Shown here piece by piece: positions 24,910 through 32,775 of a stretch of DNA of 64,000 nt. The notes below the pieces were generated by a model, which saw only the letters and a list, made by a program, of their open reading frames with translations, ran no database searches and had not been told where the DNA came from. This stretch comes from an uncultured Bacteroides sp. (GTDB taxonomy: Bacteria; Bacteroidota; Bacteroidia; Bacteroidales; Bacteroidaceae). The stretch lies in assembly GCA_900766005.1 (NCBI GenBank), contig CAAFTU010000054.1, forward strand, positions 124,001-188,000, given 5' to 3'. The translations under genes and the position numbers were made by a program. Each line of letters starts with the position of its first letter. Within the stretch, counting starts at the first letter, position 1.

Positions 24910-24942
24910 GGGTGTATCGTTCATTACGATACACCCTTTTTT
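24910..24942 (+). terminator. Rho-independent terminator
   Basis: GGGTGTATCGT and ACGATACACCC form a perfect 11-bp stem with a 5-base loop, followed by six T. It ends the TonB receptor operon 25 bp after its last stop codon. Confidence 0.88.
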
Positions 24943-25240
24943 CAGGTCTCTTGGCATAAGCATATCCTTGACCTTATGGACAGAAACTTCAATCTATGTG
25001 TATGGTCATAGATTAAACAGTTACACAAATTAAAGTCCTATAGCAATTCGGAAGGATGGCGTAAATCTGTTCATTTCATGTTTGTTGAAGGGTTCACCGG
25101 TGAAAGGTTCACTGTAACTATACTGATAATTAATTTGTTGGAGTGAAATGTGAAAGAGTGAAGGGATGAAATGAAATTCTGAAAACCGTCTACTGATGTA
25201 GCTTGTAAAAAGAAAAACCGTCTACTCAATCAGGGTACGA

Positions 25241-25341
25241 AAGACCTATAATCGTACTCAAACCTATAGGTTTTTACCTCGTAAACCTATAGGTTTATGC
25301 TCCCTAAACCTATGCTTTTTGTCCCCTAAACCTATGCTTTA
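25241..25341. repeat. Tandem array, AAACCTATAGGTTT family
   Basis: Four units start at 25260, 25283, 25306 and 25328 (steps of 23, 23 and 22 bp), with one decayed unit before them at about 25242. The first two are the perfect 14-bp palindrome AAACCTATAGGTTT; the last two read AAACCTATGCTTT. The spacers between units differ. Confidence 0.8.
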
Positions 25342-25463
25342 GGGAGGCTAAAGTGCCGCTTTACGATGGCTAACTTGCTGCTTTGTGAAAACGAACTGAG
25401 TACTCTATGAAGATAAACAGACCATCTGCGAGGTGTAAGTTGCGTGAGTAAACCGAATAGATT

Positions 25464-25587
25464 GTTATTAACAGGTTTTTGTTTGTCTGTTAATAACGTG
25501 GAATATGCTACTATTAACAGGTGAAATGATAGTTGTTAACAGCTAAATCGGCAGTTATTAACAGATTTTCTTGCGGTTGTTGATAAC
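25464..25587. repeat. Array of GTTATTAACAG units
   Basis: Units lie at 25464, 25487 (inverted: CTGTTAATAAC), 25510, 25532, 25554 and 25576 (GTTGTTGATAA, decayed). Steps are 23, 23, 22, 22 and 22 bp. The array ends about 50 bp before the promoter of the ATPase gene. Confidence 0.78.
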
Positions 25588-25636
25588 TAAAAAATCGGTT
25601 CATAACTTGTGGAAATAAGAAATAGGACTGATTCCG

Positions 25637-25666
25637 TTGCATTTTGCTGCCAAATGATTATCTTTG
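25637..25666 (+). promoter_or_regulatory. Promoter of the AAA-ATPase/PD-(D/E)XK gene
   Basis: TTGC at 25637-25640 and TATCTTTG at 25659-25666, with an 18-bp spacer, fit the Bacteroidetes consensus. The -7 box ends 25 bp before the ATG at 25692 and about 80 bp after the last repeat unit. Confidence 0.68.
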
Positions 25667-25691
25667 AAATTTGATTGTAAGAGAATGGATT

Positions 25692-27254
25692 ATGGATAGA
25701 ATGATTCGCAAATTCCCGATTGGCATTCAGAATTTTGAAAGTCTGATAAAGGATGGCTATGTGTATGTAGATAAGACTGCATTAGTATATCAGTTAGCAA
25801 ACACAGGGCGATATTATTTTCTTAGTCGCCCTCGCCGATTTGGTAAGAGTTTGTTGCTGTCTACCATTGAAGCTTATATGAGCGGAAAGAAAGAATTGTT
25901 CAAGGGGCTGGCTTTGGAATCGTTGGAACAGGAGTGGGAGGAACATCCTATTTTCCATCTGGACTTGAATACGGAAGAGTATAAGAACTTGGATAGCTTG
26001 AAGAGGCGGTTGGATAACACATTGTCTTATTGGGAACAGCTTTATGGCACAAGACCTTCGGAAACTTCTTTGCCGTTGCGCTTTGAAGGTATTGTGAGGC
26101 GTGCGTGTGAGCAGACGGGACATCGTGTCGTTATTTTGGTGGATGAGTATGATAAGCCTATGTTGCAGGCTATCGGTAACGAGGAGCTACAGGAAGAATA
26201 CCGAAGTTTATTGAAGGCATTCTATTCTGTGCTGAAGTCGCAAGACAGGTATATCAGATTGGCTTTTCTTACAGGGGTAACAAAATTTGGCAAAGTGAGC
26301 GTGTTTAGTGATCTCAACAATCTGAATGATATCTCTATGGATCAGCGGTATGTGGATGTCTGTGGCTTGACAGACAAGGAGTTGCATGATAATTTTGATG
26401 ATGATATACAGCAGCTGGGAAGGCACTGCGGCTTGTCAAAGGAGGAGTGTTATGCGAAGTTGAAAACACAATATGACGGCTATCATTTCCGAAAGAGCGG
26501 TGCGGGACTTTATAATCCGTTCAGTATTCTCAATACATTGGCTAAGCTGGAGTTCGCTGATTATTGGTTCGAAACGGGTACCCCTTCGTTTTTGGCCTAT
26601 CTGTTGAAGCATTCCAATTATCAGTTGGAGCGCATTACGGAAGAGCAGATTCCGGGTGATTTGTTGGGTAGTGTAGATTCGATGTTGCATAATCCTATTC
26701 CTATCATTTATCAAAGTGGTTATTTGACGATAAAAGGGTATGATGATGAATTTGGCGTTTATCAGCTGGGCTTTCCTAATAAGGAAGTGGAGAATGGGTT
26801 TATCAAGTACTTATTACCTTTTTATACACCTGTTTCAGAGCAAGAATCCAGTTTTGTGATAACCAATTTTATTATGGATATTCGTCGAGGTAATCCGGGT
26901 AGTTTCATGCAACGGTTGCAGTCGATGTTTGCCGATACTGATTATAAAGTAGTGGGTAAAATGGAACTCTATTTTCAGAATGCCTTATTTTTGGTGTTCA
27001 AAATGTTAGGGTTTTATGTTGAAGTGGAACGAGCTACCAGTAATGGTCGTATAGATGTTGTGCTACAAACGAAAGACTATGTGTATGTGATGGAACTTAA
27101 ACTGGATGGTAGTGCAGATGAAGCTTTACGTCAAGTAGAGGAAAGAGGGTATGCTTTGCCTTTTGCAAAGGATACTCGTAAATTGTATAAAATTGGTGTG
27201 AATTTTTCTTCTGATACTCGTGGAATCGAAGAATGGAAAATAGTTGGCGAATAG
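25692..27254 (+). CDS. AAA-ATPase-like / PD-(D/E)XK nuclease domain protein
   Basis: Cytosolic protein of 520 residues with two domains. The N-terminal AAA-ATPase-like part (PF09820 type, about 1-290) begins IRKFPIGIQNFESLIKDGYVYVDKT and has a modified Walker A, SRPRRFGKSLLLST (GKS present), and Walker B VVILVDEYDKPM. The C-terminal part (PF08011 type, about 390-500) is a PD-(D/E)XK nuclease fold with GRIDVVLQTKDYVYVMELKLDG, that is D-x(n)-ExK. These genes occur in many near-identical copies in Bacteroides and related genomes; their role is unknown and they may be selfish or defence-linked. The ATG at 25692 fits the family start; a TTG seven codons earlier is possible. Confidence 0.9.
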   Translation: MDRMIRKFPIGIQNFESLIKDGYVYVDKTALVYQLANTGRYYFLSRPRRFGKSLLLSTIEAYMSGKKELFKGLALESLEQEWEEHPIFHLDLNTEEYKNLDSLKRRLDNTLSYWEQLYGTRPSETSLPLRFEGIVRRACEQTGHRVVILVDEYDKPMLQAIGNEELQEEYRSLLKAFYSVLKSQDRYIRLAFLTGVTKFGKVSVFSDLNNLNDISMDQRYVDVCGLTDKELHDNFDDDIQQLGRHCGLSKEECYAKLKTQYDGYHFRKSGAGLYNPFSILNTLAKLEFADYWFETGTPSFLAYLLKHSNYQLERITEEQIPGDLLGSVDSMLHNPIPIIYQSGYLTIKGYDDEFGVYQLGFPNKEVENGFIKYLLPFYTPVSEQESSFVITNFIMDIRRGNPGSFMQRLQSMFADTDYKVVGKMELYFQNALFLVFKMLGFYVEVERATSNGRIDVVLQTKDYVYVMELKLDGSADEALRQVEERGYALPFAKDTRKLYKIGVNFSSDTRGIEEWKIVGE

Positions 27255-27291
27255 CCCTGGAGTGTGATTATAGTTAGAAAGTAAGTATATA

Positions 27292-28137
27292 ATGAAAAAA
27301 ATGAAAGGTAGATTTTTAATTGCTAGTCTGTTGTGTTTGTGTTTTTATGCTTGTGGAAATGACGATGAAGGAGGGGATTTCCTTCCTGAAGACGGTATCG
27401 AGTTGCCGGCTCTCCGTAGCGGAGCAAATGATGTGCTGGTGAGTCATTCCACTCAATTCAAAGGCAACAGGGTCATCACGTTTACAGCAGAGTATGATAA
27501 AAGCAAGAAGCATGCCCGCTGGGTGGCCTTCCGCTTCGACCGCTTTTCGGGGCAGAAACAGGTGGACCGGAGTAATGAACCATTTGCGCCTGACCCTACG
27601 GTAGAGGCTTCGGCACAACGTGTGCAAGCTGATTTCGGGAAAAGAGGGTATAATAGAGGGCATATCTGTGCTTCGGCCGACCGTCTGTATTCGCGCGAGG
27701 CGAATGAGCAGACTTTCTATTATACAAATATGAGTCCGCAGACCTATAGATTTAATACGGGGGTGTGGCTGAATTTGGAGAGTAAAGTGCAAGCCTGGGG
27801 GCGCAGCTGCAAGGGAGCGGATGCTTTGTATGTGGTGAAGGGCGGTACGATTGATAAGGCGGACCAGATTAAGGAGTACATCGGGGGCGACCGCACGAAG
27901 CCGGTGCCTAAGTATTATTACATGGCATTACTGTTCCGTCAAGATAATATGTATAAGGCAATTGCATTTTGGACGGAGCATGACAAACCGAATGTGTCGA
28001 ATGTGTCTTCTTGTGCGATTTCTATCGACGAACTGGAGAAACGCACGGGCATCGACTTCTTCCCAGCTTTGTCGGACAAACTGGAAAATGCCGTTGAGGC
28101 TTCGTTTTCCGTAAAGCAGTGGCCGGGACTGAATTAA
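27292..28137 (+). CDS. DNA/RNA non-specific endonuclease, lipoprotein
   Basis: Exported nuclease of 281 residues, a paralogue of the gene at 17420-18421 but without its Pro-rich linker. The lipoprotein signal ends FYACGNDD (Cys at about residue 21). The catalytic region has KRGYNRGHICASADR (His in NRGH) and FYYTNMSPQTYRFNTGVW with the metal-binding Asn. The acid-tailed mature N-terminus (NDDEGGD) is typical of surface-exposed lipoproteins in this phylum. It follows the ATPase gene by 37 bp on the same strand and could share its promoter, though a separate one cannot be excluded. A terminator follows. Confidence 0.93.
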   Translation: MKKMKGRFLIASLLCLCFYACGNDDEGGDFLPEDGIELPALRSGANDVLVSHSTQFKGNRVITFTAEYDKSKKHARWVAFRFDRFSGQKQVDRSNEPFAPDPTVEASAQRVQADFGKRGYNRGHICASADRLYSREANEQTFYYTNMSPQTYRFNTGVWLNLESKVQAWGRSCKGADALYVVKGGTIDKADQIKEYIGGDRTKPVPKYYYMALLFRQDNMYKAIAFWTEHDKPNVSNVSSCAISIDELEKRTGIDFFPALSDKLENAVEASFSVKQWPGLN

Positions 28138-28159
28138 CCGATGTTCTTGAGTGTATATT

Positions 28160-28196
28160 GGAGGTGTGCCGTAATGCACGATGCACCTCCTTTTTT
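28160..28196. terminator. Terminator between convergent genes
   Basis: GGAGGTG (28160-28166) pairs with CACCTCC (28184-28190), extended by partial pairing of the loop, and is followed by six T. It lies 22 bp after the nuclease stop and faces the convergent lipoprotein gene. Confidence 0.75.
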
Positions 28197-28222
28197 GTTC
28201 ATCACAATACAAATCTGGTAAT

Positions 28223-28609
28223 TTATTTTTGCTTTATACTAATTGTATTATAGTAATTCCCGTCTTGTATTACTGCTTTAAATAATCTTTCTGAGTTTGT
28301 GGTATTGGGGGTTACTTTTATGAACAGTGATTTGTGACCTGTCTTTTCTATATAAATACCACCTCCTTCTATCACTTTATCGTGAATAGAATGTGCCCTA
28401 TATATGGTGTCTTTTGTGGATATTTCGGTAAGCCACCAGTTATCACCTTTCTTTGTTTGTAATTCAATAGAGTCTTTATTTGAGTTAAAGATAACTTCTC
28501 TAGTTTCAAGCCCTATTGTATCTGTTGCATTACCGACATCATCATTGTGACATGAGGTGAATGTATAAAAAAGAGAGATGAAAAATATGAGATTAAAGTT
28601 CTTCTTCAT
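28223..28609 (-). CDS. Small lipoprotein, candidate inhibitor of the adjacent C10 protease
   Basis: Protein of 128 residues with a lipoprotein signal (lipobox FTSC, Cys at about residue 20). The mature part is all-beta in pattern (TREVIFNSNKDSIELQTKKGD, NWWLTEIS, SLFIKVTPNTTNSERLFKAVI, YNTISIKQK), close to BACON/Ig-like modules. I recognise no exact family. It starts 3 bp after the stop of a C10 cysteine protease and shares its AT-rich composition. In Bacteroides fragilis, C10 proteases are paired with small Spi-like inhibitors encoded next door, so an inhibitor or a substrate-docking partner is plausible. That role is inferred from position. Confidence 0.75.
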   Translation of the reverse strand: MKKNFNLIFFISLFYTFTSCHNDDVGNATDTIGLETREVIFNSNKDSIELQTKKGDNWWLTEISTKDTIYRAHSIHDKVIEGGGIYIEKTGHKSLFIKVTPNTTNSERLFKAVIQDGNYYNTISIKQK

Positions 28610-28612
28610 TGT

Positions 28613-29878
28613 TTATTTTTTTATAATGTTAATATATGGAATAATTTCAATATTGTAAGGGTAGTTCCCTTTTCCTGCTGCTCTGCTGGAAGGGAAAGAA
28701 GGTCCGTCCCCTCCATTGAAGATTCCTGCTAGGTAATATCCATTGGAAAAACCGTCCCAACCCCAATTTAAGTGTAGGTAATTTTCTTTCTCTGTATATG
28801 AATGATGTACTTTATCGCTTCCTTTTCTATATACATCAACTTGCCTTTCTCGTTGAAAATATCCATCAGAGACCCAAGCATGTCCATTCTTATAGTATTT
28901 AATACCTATTATATTTTTCTTAACAGAGTTACCGCATATTATAACTGGGCATTTGGCTTTAATTGATGTTATAACATCCCATTGGCTATAAGCCTGTGGT
29001 TTTCCTGGTTTTCTATACCCCATTTTCTCAAAGCATTCTGGTATATTTTTTCTTTTTGCTCCGCTTGCATCTATACCCCAGTCCATTTTAACCAAATCGC
29101 CAATGTTTCTAAAGAGATGAGCGACACTTGGAGAGTTGGGATTTTTTTTCATTTCCGCCCAATTATATGTTACTCCATTGTATCCTGAAGGCTTTTCATG
29201 ATATGACATTACTTGAGCGGTTGCAGTTGCTATGCATCCTGTAAGAGCTCTTTGTCCTTGTATAAGTGGAGCAGCATTGTTATATGGGCTCCTTTGTCCC
29301 CATTTTACAGAAATTAAAGGTTGTACTCTTTCTGTTTCTTTCCATTCTCTAGGCCTTTTTTCGTAATGAGGTAATTTATGTCTAGTTTGAGGTACTTCTG
29401 AAGAAATGTCTTCTGCTTCAAATTCAGTTTTATATTTGTCAGTATTGGAAAGGTATTTTTGAATCAAATCAAAAAAGAAAGACAACTCTTTATACCGAAT
29501 AGTATCACTTAACAAAAGATTACCAGTTTCAGAGTAAGCTATAATAGGAGTTGTGTTTGGATTAGCTGATACGATGGCATAACCATTCCCATTTTCTGCA
29601 TTAGCAATATAAAAAGATGGGGCGTTTTTTGGGGGTACAGTATCTCTGTAATAATAGACTTCATTGTTTATTGTGTAATTAGTTGAGCTTATGCGTGTAC
29701 TGCTTCCAAAGTTTTTTATAAAATTTTTAACTTCAATTATGGCGTTCTCTTTAGTTCGATAAGTCGGCGTTTCATTTACTGCATACACTAGTGAAAAAGG
29801 TTGTTTTATTTCTTCTATTTCAGAAGAACAACTAATAAAAATGAAAATAAAAAAAATAACAGAATAGTAGGTTTTCAT
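28613..29878 (-). CDS. C10 family (streptopain-like) cysteine protease, lipoprotein
   Basis: Exported papain-fold protease of 421 residues. The signal ends FISCSSE (Cys at residue 17). A Spi-like propeptide (about 20-150, with SFYIANAENGNGYAIVSAN) precedes the catalytic domain. The nucleophile lies in ALTGCIATATAQVMSYH (Cys215) and the His in YKNGHAWVSDGY (His333); LHLNWGWDGFSNGYYL carries the Trp/Gly-rich C10 end motif. Such enzymes are made as zymogens and cleave host or bacterial proteins. The gene is clearly more AT-rich than its neighbours and uses A/T-ending codons, a sign of recent transfer. A good promoter lies upstream (29902-29932). Confidence 0.93.
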   Translation of the reverse strand: MKTYYSVIFFIFIFISCSSEIEEIKQPFSLVYAVNETPTYRTKENAIIEVKNFIKNFGSSTRISSTNYTINNEVYYYRDTVPPKNAPSFYIANAENGNGYAIVSANPNTTPIIAYSETGNLLLSDTIRYKELSFFFDLIQKYLSNTDKYKTEFEAEDISSEVPQTRHKLPHYEKRPREWKETERVQPLISVKWGQRSPYNNAAPLIQGQRALTGCIATATAQVMSYHEKPSGYNGVTYNWAEMKKNPNSPSVAHLFRNIGDLVKMDWGIDASGAKRKNIPECFEKMGYRKPGKPQAYSQWDVITSIKAKCPVIICGNSVKKNIIGIKYYKNGHAWVSDGYFQRERQVDVYRKGSDKVHHSYTEKENYLHLNWGWDGFSNGYYLAGIFNGGDGPSFPSSRAAGKGNYPYNIEIIPYINIIKK

Positions 29879-29901
29879 AAAATTGTTTTTTTAATTATTT
29901 G

Positions 29902-29932
29902 CAAATGTAAAATGGATAAGTGCGATTGGCAA
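29902..29932 (-). promoter_or_regulatory. Promoter of the C10 protease operon
   Basis: On the minus strand TTGC (29932-29929) and TACATTTG (29909-29902), with 19 bp between them, match the Bacteroidetes boxes. The -7 box ends 24 bp before the protease ATG. Confidence 0.7.
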
Positions 29933-29950
29933 TACCTAAAAATAGGTATT
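29931..29950. repeat. Inverted repeat at the C10 protease promoter
   Basis: AATACCTA and TAGGTATT are a perfect 8-bp inverted repeat around AAAA. It touches the -33 box of the protease promoter, so it may be an operator. A weak hairpin in RNA is the alternative. Confidence 0.5.
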
Positions 29951-29995
29951 TATCTATTAATTGTCTATCATGTAAAGTAGTGTATGTTGATTGAA

Positions 29996-30126
29996 TAGTT
30001 TTGTATGATGTTTTTTGTTGGTTGGGATTGTAAGGACGATGATGTCTCTTTGTCATAGTTGAAAATCTATATAAAATCTTTAGGTAATAACAAAGTCCCA
30101 GCTTGTGAAAGTCGGGGCTTAGTTTT
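29996..30126 (+). ncRNA. Possible small RNA or untranslated leader
   Basis: The 347-bp gap between the protease and the next receptor holds no gene. TAGTTTTG at 29996-30003 matches a -7 box, though no proper -33 box is seen. From 30093 to 30120 AAGTCCC pairs with GGGGCTT (one G-U pair) and is followed by AGTTTTTAT, which looks like a terminator. A transcript of about 110 bases could run between them. Weak evidence. Confidence 0.25.
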
Positions 30127-30158
30127 TATATTTGTTTGGTGTTGCTGTAATAAATACA

Positions 30159-30198
30159 CCTGTTATGTGACAGGAAAATGAAAAAATATATATTTTTG
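30159..30198 (+). promoter_or_regulatory. Promoter and candidate operator of the solitary TonB receptor
   Basis: TATTTTTG at 30191-30198 matches the -7 box, 27 bp before the receptor ATG. The -33 region holds no TTTG but a palindrome, CCTGT-TATGTG-ACAGG (30159-30174), where an activator or repressor could bind. Confidence 0.45.
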
Positions 30199-30225
30199 CA
30201 GGCGTAACTGTAATCTTATGTACGT

Positions 30226-32775
30226 ATGAAACAACCGTTTGTTTATCTGCTTTTTTGTTTGTTATTTGCTACTACAGTCGTATGGTCGCAAACAAAGGTA
30301 TCTTCTGTTTTTGTGATAAAAGGGGTATTGCTCGATTCGCTTACTCGGGAAGGGGAACCGTATGCCACCATTCGGGTGGTCCGCAAGGAGGCTCCTGATA
30401 AGGTGGTGAAGATGGCTGTGACCGGAGCCAACGGCAGGTTTTCAGAGAAACTGACCGGACCGGCAGGAGTCTATGTGCTGACCATATCTTCTATCGGTAA
30501 GGAACCGCTGGTGAGGGAAGCGGTCTTTTCGGCGTCTTGCCGGGAGGTGGACTTAGGTATTTTGCTTTCTCGGGAGGCTACTAACGAGCTGAAGGGAGTG
30601 GAAGTGGTGGCGCAGAAGCCACTGGTGAAGGTGGAAGTGGATAAGATTGAATACAACATCGGCGATGACCCGGATGCGAAGTCGAACACCATTTTAGAGA
30701 TGCTCCGCAAGGTGCCGATGGTGACGGTGGACGGTGAGGAGAATGTGCAGGTGAACGGAAGCAGCAGTTTCAAGATTCATGTAAACGGAAAGCCGAACAA
30801 TATGATGAGCAACAACCCGAAGGAGGTGCTGAAAAGTATGCCGGCTGCTACGATCAAGTATATTGAGGTAATTACGGCTCCGGGGGCTAAGTATGACGCC
30901 GAAGGGGTGGGAGGCATCCTCAACATTGTGACGGTGGGCGGCGGTTTCGAAGGGTATACGGCTACTTTCCGGGGAGAGGCCACCAACGAGGGCGGTGGTG
31001 TGAGTTCGTATGCGATGTTTCAGCAGGGCAAACTGACGCTGTCGGTCAATTACAATGCTAATTTCAGTAAGAGTCCGCGTAATTATTCGGACAGTTATCG
31101 GGAGAATTACGATGCAGGGGCATTGGATGAGAAGTTCTTGGAATCTGTCGGTTCCAGCCGTACGAAGGGCAATTTCCAGCATGGCAATCTGGAAGCCAGT
31201 TATGAGGTGGATTCGCTGAGGCTGCTCACCCTGGCACTGGGTATGTATGGAGGAGCCAACCGGGGAAATACGGACGGGCAGACGTGGATGTATGGAGCAA
31301 ATCATCAGGATGTGGCCTATCGCTACCGGACGGATAACTGGTCGAAAGGGTCGTGGTATAACATTACGGGGAATGTGGATTATCAGCGTACTTCCCGTAA
31401 GAACAAGGCACGGCTGCTGACGCTTTCGTATAAGATTGATACGCAGCCCAACACGGATGAGGGCTACCGGAAATACCTGGATCTTTTTTCGGAAGAACCG
31501 CTGGAGGAATTGGTGGACCGCTTGTCGCTGCAGAATCAGCACACGGATGGGCGGATGAATACGATGGAGCATACGGCGCAGATGGATTTTACAACACCGA
31601 TTGGGAAGCAGCATACCGTGGAGGTGGGTGCTAAGTATATCTTCCGCCGCAACAGCAGTGACAATGCGGTTTTCGAGGCGGCCGGTGGCAGTGAGGCATA
31701 TGTGTATAATGAGCAGCGGAGTAGTGAGTACCGGCATGTGAATCATATTCTTTCGGCTTATGCGGGTTACACGTGGAAGTATAAGGCTTTTTCGCTGAAG
31801 CCGGGCATCCGTTACGAACAGACGTTGCAGCGGGTGAAGTATCTGGTGGGGCCGGGTGAGAATTTTCATTCGGATTTCAGCGACTGGGTACCGTCGGTGG
31901 CATTGGGATGGAAGCTGAGTGATGCGCAGAATCTGAGGGCGAGTTATAATATGCGTATCTGGCGGCCGAGTATCTGGGATTTGAATCCGTATTTCAACAA
32001 TCAGGATCCGATGTTTATTTCACAGGGAAATCCGAATCTGAAGAGTGAGAAGAATCATGCGGTGGATTTGACATACAGTTTCTTTACGGCTAAGTTTAAC
32101 TTGAATCTTTCGTTGCGCCATCAGTTTACCAACAACAGCATTGAGCGTATCAGCCGCATCATTACGGCACCGGAGGGAGAGGATTTCGGCAACGGGCATG
32201 TGGCTCCGCAGGGGGCGTTGTATGCCACCAGTGCCAATGTGGGAAAGAACCGTGAAACGGGTTTGTCAGTTTTTGCCAACTGGAACGCTACTTCGCGTAC
32301 CCGTATTTACCTGAACGGACGGCTCAATTATCAGGATATGGAGAGCGAGGCGCAGGGATTGCATAATGCCGGATGGAATATGTTTTGTCACGGAGGTATT
32401 CAGCATACATTGCCCTGGAAACTTCGTGTGAGCCTCAACGCCGGAGGAATGACGCCGAGAAAGGGGTTGCAGGGCAAGCGGACGGGATTCCGGTACTACA
32501 GCTTCAGCCTGAGCCGCTCCTTCCTGAAGGACGACCGGCTTTCGGTGAATATGTACTGCAACAATGTGTTTGAGAAATACCGCACTTTCAGCAATGAGAC
32601 GGTAGGAACCAACTTCTTTTCAAAGACAAACAACCGCTATCCGAGCCGCCGTTTCGGCATCGGCGTCAGCTACCGTATCGGCGACTTGAAAGCGAAGGTG
32701 AAGAAGACTGCCCGCAGTATTGAGAACGACGATGTGAAAGGCGGCGGACAGGAGGGAGATGCTACCGGTAGGTAA
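30226..32775 (+). CDS. TonB-dependent receptor, outer membrane beta-barrel family
   Basis: Outer membrane protein of 849 residues: signal peptide about 1-21 (VVWSQ end), a carboxypeptidase-regulatory-like domain about 28-115 (GVLLDSLTREGEPYATIRV, GRFSEKLTGPAGVYVL), a plug region about 120-230 (KVEVDKIEYNIGDDPDAKS, APGAKYDAEGVGGILNI) and an OMP_b-brl_3 type barrel to the end. This family is commonly regulated by sigma/anti-sigma or metal repressors, but no such gene is adjacent. There is no SusD partner, so the cargo is open; small metal chelates or peptides are possible. The last 14 bp overlap the convergent GH3-GH144 gene. It has its own promoter at 30191. Confidence 0.88.
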   Translation: MKQPFVYLLFCLLFATTVVWSQTKVSSVFVIKGVLLDSLTREGEPYATIRVVRKEAPDKVVKMAVTGANGRFSEKLTGPAGVYVLTISSIGKEPLVREAVFSASCREVDLGILLSREATNELKGVEVVAQKPLVKVEVDKIEYNIGDDPDAKSNTILEMLRKVPMVTVDGEENVQVNGSSSFKIHVNGKPNNMMSNNPKEVLKSMPAATIKYIEVITAPGAKYDAEGVGGILNIVTVGGGFEGYTATFRGEATNEGGGVSSYAMFQQGKLTLSVNYNANFSKSPRNYSDSYRENYDAGALDEKFLESVGSSRTKGNFQHGNLEASYEVDSLRLLTLALGMYGGANRGNTDGQTWMYGANHQDVAYRYRTDNWSKGSWYNITGNVDYQRTSRKNKARLLTLSYKIDTQPNTDEGYRKYLDLFSEEPLEELVDRLSLQNQHTDGRMNTMEHTAQMDFTTPIGKQHTVEVGAKYIFRRNSSDNAVFEAAGGSEAYVYNEQRSSEYRHVNHILSAYAGYTWKYKAFSLKPGIRYEQTLQRVKYLVGPGENFHSDFSDWVPSVALGWKLSDAQNLRASYNMRIWRPSIWDLNPYFNNQDPMFISQGNPNLKSEKNHAVDLTYSFFTAKFNLNLSLRHQFTNNSIERISRIITAPEGEDFGNGHVAPQGALYATSANVGKNRETGLSVFANWNATSRTRIYLNGRLNYQDMESEAQGLHNAGWNMFCHGGIQHTLPWKLRVSLNAGGMTPRKGLQGKRTGFRYYSFSLSRSFLKDDRLSVNMYCNNVFEKYRTFSNETVGTNFFSKTNNRYPSRRFGIGVSYRIGDLKAKVKKTARSIENDDVKGGGQEGDATGR

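Larger units (their letters stand above)
24943..25636. repeat. Non-coding mosaic of short direct repeats, 22-23 bp period
   Basis: No gene is visible here. The stretch is a patchwork of unrelated short repeats. In order: inverted repeat AATCTATG/CATAGATT (24991-25014); palindrome TTCACCGGTGAA (25093-25104) with GGTTCAC repeated beside it; several TGAA units (25141-25176); AAAACCGTCTACT twice (25182 and 25214); the AAACCTATAGGTTT family at 25260, 25283, 25306 and 25328; a GGCTAA-TGC-GCTTT pair at 25346 and 25368; and the GTTATTAACAG family at 25464, 25487 (inverted), 25510, 25532, 25554 and 25576. The last three families step by 22-23 bp. Origin and role unknown. Confidence 0.75.

Noticed and set aside
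24943..25636. CRISPR array
   Set aside because: Units are short and of several kinds, spacers are only 8-12 bp, there is no constant 25-40 bp repeat, and no cas gene is near.
30694..31869. Long open frame antisense to the TonB receptor
   Set aside because: It mirrors the codon structure of the receptor, is rich in His, Arg and Leu as typical antisense frames are, and has no promoter or domain.
30226..32775. SusC of a second polysaccharide locus
   Set aside because: It is short, of the OMP_b-brl_3 type, lacks a SusD neighbour and is convergent with the glycosidase gene.
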